7,900 bases of DNA from Magnetococcales bacterium (GTDB taxonomy: Bacteria > Pseudomonadota > Magnetococcia > Magnetococcales > JADGCH01), in NCBI GenBank assembly GCA_015228995.1, contig JADGCM010000078.1:1-7900 (forward strand). The letters run 5' to 3'. The notes beneath the pieces are model-generated. The model saw nothing but the letters and a program-made list of their open reading frames with translations. It was not told the origin of the DNA and made no database searches. This document shows positions 5,052-7,900 of this stretch, piece by piece (position 1 is the stretch's first letter; every line of letters starts with the position of its first letter). Both the position numbers and the translations under genes were made by a program.

Positions 5052-7900
5052 TCAACTCTCGCCCGTCAACAACGCCATCTTATCACGCGGCGGCACGGTT
5101 AGGAAGCCACCGGTAGCGGCCCCGCCAGATACCACCGTTACCCCATCCTCCTGCATGGCCGCTTGCACCCCCCGACTCAAGCGGCGGCTGAGTGATGCCG
5201 AGGGGCTGACAGCAGCGGTCAATGACAGGGCCAGGGTGTAAGCGCTATCGACGCTGCCAAACACCCGCACGTAGTAACTACCGGCCGGCAAGTTGTCTTG
5301 GCCGACGGCATCGTTGGCACCACTGCGCTTGCTTTCGGTGACAACATTGCCGCTGCTGTTGAGAAGTTGCAGGTCGGCATTGCCCGACATCCCCATCAGG
5401 AACAAAGCGCATTGACTGCTGCTGCTGGTAGTAAACCGGTAATAGTCGTTGCCATCGGCCGTGCCGACAAAATCGTTAAAGGTGCTGCCCTGACCGGTGC
5501 TGAAACTGCCGAGATTAAGGGCCGTGGCCAGGGTATCGTTACCATCGTTGACCACGACCACGGTCAAGGCGGCATCGGAGGCAGCGCTGGCATGACCAGC
5601 ACGGTCGGTTTGTAGGGCCCGCAGGCTATGGCTGCCTGCTGCCAAGGCAATGTTGGACAGCCAACCGCCTTGGGTAATGGTAGCCGTGCCCAACAGCTCG
5701 CCACTGTCCAGGGTCTTGTTGTTGTTTTTATCATCAAAAACGGTCACCACAGCGCCCACCTCACCGCTACAGGTAAAGGTCAGCCCTGCCGTTTTACTGG
5801 TTTTGCCATCGCTGTTAGAGGGGCCATCATCGTCATCGCTCAGCAGTGCCAAGCCGGTCGGTGTTGCTGGCGCCGTGGTATCGACCACCACCGACAGCGA
5901 ACGCGAGGCCGTGCCATTGCTGCCGCCACTCCCCTGGACGGCGCGTAGGCGATGCGTGCCGGCAGCCAGGGTGATATCTTTGCTCCAACTGCCATTGCTG
6001 ACGCTGGTGGTACCGAGTGACTCGCCACTATCGACAATGCCGTTGCCATTGACATCCCGGAACAGCGTCACCGTCATGCCGTTGGTGCCGCTACCGCTGA
6101 TGGTCAAATTGCCCGTTTGGCTGGTGATATTATCATCGGTCAACGGCCCACTGTCATCACTGCTGGCCAAATCCAACCCGGCTGGTATGTCCGTAGCAGG
6201 GGTACCGGTGACGATAGACAATACCGCCGACGCCACGCTGTTATTACCCGCTATATCGGTCTGGATGGCCTTGATAGCGTGGCTACCACTGGTGATCAGA
6301 TCGATATCGGTGCTCCAAACGCCACCCGTGACAGCAGCCGTGCCGCGCAACTCGCCCGCATCGATGATATTGTCGTTGTCCTGATCCTCAAACAGCGTCA
6401 ATCGGGCACCGGTTTCACCGCTGCCGCTAATGGTCAAGCCGCTGGTTTGTGAGGTGACGTTGTCAGAATTGGAGCTACCGCCATCATCCGCCGCCGCCAG
6501 ATCTAGCCCGGTCGGTGCCGTTGGCGCGCTGCTATCTACTGTCAGCATCAGGGCAGCCGACGCCGCACTGCTATTGCCATCGATATCGGTCTGAATCGCC
6601 TTGATGGTATGCGTCCCGGCCGCCAAGGCACAATCCACCGTCCAGTTGCCGTTGCCACTAACAGCCACTGTCGCCAACGCCTCACCACTGTCGATGATAC
6701 CGTCATTGTCTTTATCGTCAAACAGGGTGACACTGGCATTGACCTGGCCATTACCGCTGATGGTGAGGGCGCTGGTGTTTTTGGTGATGTTGTCGGAGCT
6801 GGAGGTGCCGGTATCGTCAGCAGCGGAGAGGTCAAGATTTGCTGGAGCAAGTGTCCCTACTTCCTGAATAATTGTAAAATTATCAATATATGATGTATTG
6901 TTCATCCAACCATCATTTGGTCTACCAATCATCATCAACTTTGTTGATGATGAACTAAAACTATCTGTTGCTGAAATCACCAATTCTTGATTTACATAAA
7001 TACTAACATTTATTCCATTATCAATAATTTTAATGTGATAATATTGGTCTTGAATTACATTAATACTAGCAGAGCTATGATTACCACTTACTGGATTATC
7101 AAAACTAATACTATTAAATATATCAGATACAGATAATTGTATTCCTTCACCTGGAAGACCATCACCAGTCCAAATACCATTGTTTCTCCAACCCACGTAG
7201 AACGAGGCGTCTGAGCCTATATTCATTACATCCATTTCTATCGTTACTGTCCCGATAGAAGGGTTGTATTGAGGAATTAGGTCAATTCGACCACCACCAT
7301 AAAAAGCCAAAACACCATTTGTTTCAGTTATACTACCATCTCGAACAGATGATGATATCCACAAGCTAGTATCTAAGATGTTATCATTAAAATTATCAGA
7401 AGTCGATAACGCTAACATCCCATCATAACTAGCAAAACCGGTAGCAACACCCTGCAACCGCACCACCCCGCTCTGTACCTCCAAATCCCAATCACCACCC
7501 AAGCGGGCGGCGCCGGTCAGATCATTAGAAGCGGCGATATCGGCACCGGTGGCCCGGGCCAGGGCGTTGATGAAGGCAAGGCCGCTATCGCCGGCGGCGA
7601 CATCGCAGCCGTAGAGCAACAGATCGCCATCAGCGGACAGAGACGCACCGATGGTTGCTAAAGCGGCGGTGTGGCTGGCCAGATTGGCCGAGTTGAGCGT
7701 GAGGGAGCCGAGTTGCAACGCCCCGGGCGAGCCGTGGCTGAAGAGATGGATGGCATCCAAGCCGCTGCGGCCAGAGAGGGCGGTGGCTATTTGCCCCAAA
7801 CCATCTCGCTTGGAATCAAGGAGGATGACTTCTTGGTCAGCGGGCAGGCCATTGACCAGGGATTGGAAGTTGTTGAGAGAAGAATCGATGAAAATTAACG
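5052..7900 (-). CDS. DUF4347 / LamG-like / Ig-repeat / PPC surface protein, 5' end outside window
   Basis: Large modular extracellular protein; 948 codons are visible and the frame stays open to the window edge. The TTG at 7799 is not a credible start, because codons upstream of it continue the DUF4347 domain (beginning LIFIDSSLNNFQSLVNGLP). Domains by visible residue: DUF4347 about 1-160, with the HLFSHGSPGALQLG and LLYGCDVAAG motifs; a concanavalin/LamG-like domain about 168-346 (starts DNFNDNILDTSLW); four Ig-like repeats about 349-781; a PPC domain about 784-895 (NDYYRFTTSSSS, LPAGSYYVRVFG); and a tail ending DKMALLTGES. Such architectures are typical of large secreted or cell-surface adhesins in Gram-negatives, probably exported by a type I-like route, but no secretion signal is visible because the N-terminus is missing. 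Oddity: the LamG-like part has a much lower GC content than the rest. Family assignment is firm for DUF4347, the Ig repeats and PPC; the ligand is unknown. Confidence 0.9.
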   Translation of the reverse strand, partial: LIFIDSSLNNFQSLVNGLPADQEVILLDSKRDGLGQIATALSGRSGLDAIHLFSHGSPGALQLGSLTLNSANLASHTAALATIGASLSADGDLLLYGCDVAAGDSGLAFINALARATGADIAASNDLTGAARLGGDWDLEVQSGVVRLQGVATGFASYDGMLALSTSDNFNDNILDTSLWISSSVRDGSITETNGVLAFYGGGRIDLIPQYNPSIGTVTIEMDVMNIGSDASFYVGWRNNGIWTGDGLPGEGIQLSVSDIFNSISFDNPVSGNHSSASINVIQDQYYHIKIIDNGINVSIYVNQELVISATDSFSSSSTKLMMIGRPNDGWMNNTSYIDNFTIIQEVGTLAPANLDLSAADDTGTSSSDNITKNTSALTISGNGQVNASVTLFDDKDNDGIIDSGEALATVAVSGNGNWTVDCALAAGTHTIKAIQTDIDGNSSAASAALMLTVDSSAPTAPTGLDLAAADDGGSSNSDNVTSQTSGLTISGSGETGARLTLFEDQDNDNIIDAGELRGTAAVTGGVWSTDIDLITSGSHAIKAIQTDIAGNNSVASAVLSIVTGTPATDIPAGLDLASSDDSGPLTDDNITSQTGNLTISGSGTNGMTVTLFRDVNGNGIVDSGESLGTTSVSNGSWSKDITLAAGTHRLRAVQGSGGSNGTASRSLSVVVDTTAPATPTGLALLSDDDDGPSNSDGKTSKTAGLTFTCSGEVGAVVTVFDDKNNNKTLDSGELLGTATITQGGWLSNIALAAGSHSLRALQTDRAGHASAASDAALTVVVVNDGNDTLATALNLGSFSTGQGSTFNDFVGTADGNDYYRFTTSSSSQCALFLMGMSGNADLQLLNSSGNVVTESKRSGANDAVGQDNLPAGSYYVRVFGSVDSAYTLALSLTAAVSPSASLSRRLSRGVQAAMQEDGVTVVSGGAATGGFLTVPPRDKMALLTGES
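5214..5549 (-). other. PPC (bacterial pre-peptidase C-terminal) domain region
   Basis: The encoded segment starts NDGNDTLATALNLG and includes DFVGTADGNDYYRFTTSSSS, NADLQLLNSSGNVV and LPAGSYYVRVFGSVDSAYTL. This order, with a D-D-Y-F first half, an ADLQLL middle and an L-x-x-G-x-Y-Y-V-R-V end, is the usual signature of PPC domains in secreted proteins. It lies between the last Ig repeat and the C-terminal tail. The related Ig-repeat gene at 302-3610 lacks it. Confidence 0.85.
5556..6854 (-). repeat. Four tandem Ig-like repeats with EF-hand-like loops
   Basis: There are four units of roughly 105 residues, each starting with a (G)LDLxxxDD motif, followed by SDN(I/V)T, LTISGSG, VTLF, a GxW motif, a G(T/S)HxI(K/R)A(I/V)Q core and a closing VDxxAP linker. 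All four carry an acidic loop after the VTLF strand: DDKDNDGIIDSGE, DQDNDNIIDAGE, DVNGNGIVDSGE and DKNNNKTLDSGE. The first matches the calcium-ligand spacing of an EF-hand loop (positions 1, 3, 5, 9 and 12). Ig-like extracellular repeats of this kind usually form a stalk. Confidence 0.85.
6861..7397 (-). other. AT-rich LamG/concanavalin-like domain segment within the adhesin gene
   Basis: This stretch encodes the domain between DUF4347 and the first Ig repeat. A hand count over 6901-7380 gives 164 G+C in 480 bases (about 34%), while sampled 60-base lines in the flanking coding sequence give 53% (6661-6720) and 65% (7561-7620). The reading frame is continuous through both borders. The protein is rich in N, I, S, Y and D, with a beta-sandwich-like pattern: FNDNILDTSLW at the start, an alternating hydrophobic middle with YYHIKIIDNGINVSIYVN, and YIDNFTI at the end. 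This pattern fits LamG/concanavalin-like carbohydrate-binding folds. The sharp composition change suggests the domain was acquired horizontally by in-frame shuffling. The exact Pfam family cannot be fixed by eye. Confidence 0.7.

Noticed and set aside
5650..6384. Plus-strand 244-codon open frame antisense to the DUF4347 adhesin
   Set aside because: It shows the same antisense shadow of the Ig repeats, with no recognisable protein features.
7797..7799. TTG as the start codon of the DUF4347 protein
   Set aside because: The frame is open upstream to the window edge and the upstream residues (FIDSSLNNFQSLVNGLPADQ) are typical of the beginning of DUF4347, so the true start is outside the window.

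Overview
The window carries bacterial DNA, mostly around 55-65% GC. The organism is probably a gammaproteobacterium or another Gram-negative with many surface adhesins. This rests on a DUF4347 module, Ig-like adhesin repeats, a PPC domain, an Rpn/PD-(D/E)XK nuclease with a DUF4351-type tail, and a GC-rich dispersed palindromic repeat. The taxonomic guess is weak. All supported genes lie on the minus strand, so gene order runs from high to low coordinates; the long plus-strand open frames are shadows.

Layout in transcription order. (1) 7900-5052: the 3' part of a large surface or secreted protein gene, open at its 5' end beyond the window. It encodes DUF4347, a strikingly AT-rich concanavalin/LamG-like domain, four Ig-like repeats, a PPC domain and a short conserved tail. 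(2) 5051-4858: a spacer holding two oppositely oriented copies of a GC-rich palindromic repeat, which together form a 43-bp inverted repeat. (3) 4845-4621: a 74-aa ORF nearly identical to the C-terminal domain of the next gene. (4) 4608-3628: a full-length Rpn-family nuclease gene, starting 12 nt after the small ORF. (5) 3610-302: a 1102-aa protein of ten Ig-like repeats, starting 17 nt after rpn, with no N-terminal secretion or DUF4347 module. Its 3' end carries an in-frame palindromic repeat insertion. (6) 301-1: non-coding, with another copy of the palindromic repeat.

The most interesting part is the rpn locus. Rpn proteins of E. coli have been reported as gene-within-gene toxin-antitoxin and anti-phage systems, in which the C-terminal domain (RpnS) is translated from an internal start and inhibits the full-length toxic nuclease (RpnL). 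Here the full-length gene has a perfect AGGAGG eight nt upstream of an internal in-frame ATG. A second copy of exactly that internal cistron, with part of its ribosome-binding site, stands as a free gene just upstream. This looks like an intragenic antitoxin that has also become a stand-alone gene, giving a classical antitoxin-then-toxin order.

The two Ig-repeat genes share a block of about 600 bp and a similar C-terminal tail, so they are related by duplication. The rpnS-rpn-adhesin segment is bracketed by 81-bp inverted copies of the palindromic element (75/81 identical), which could allow inversion. Functional statements are inferences from sequence.
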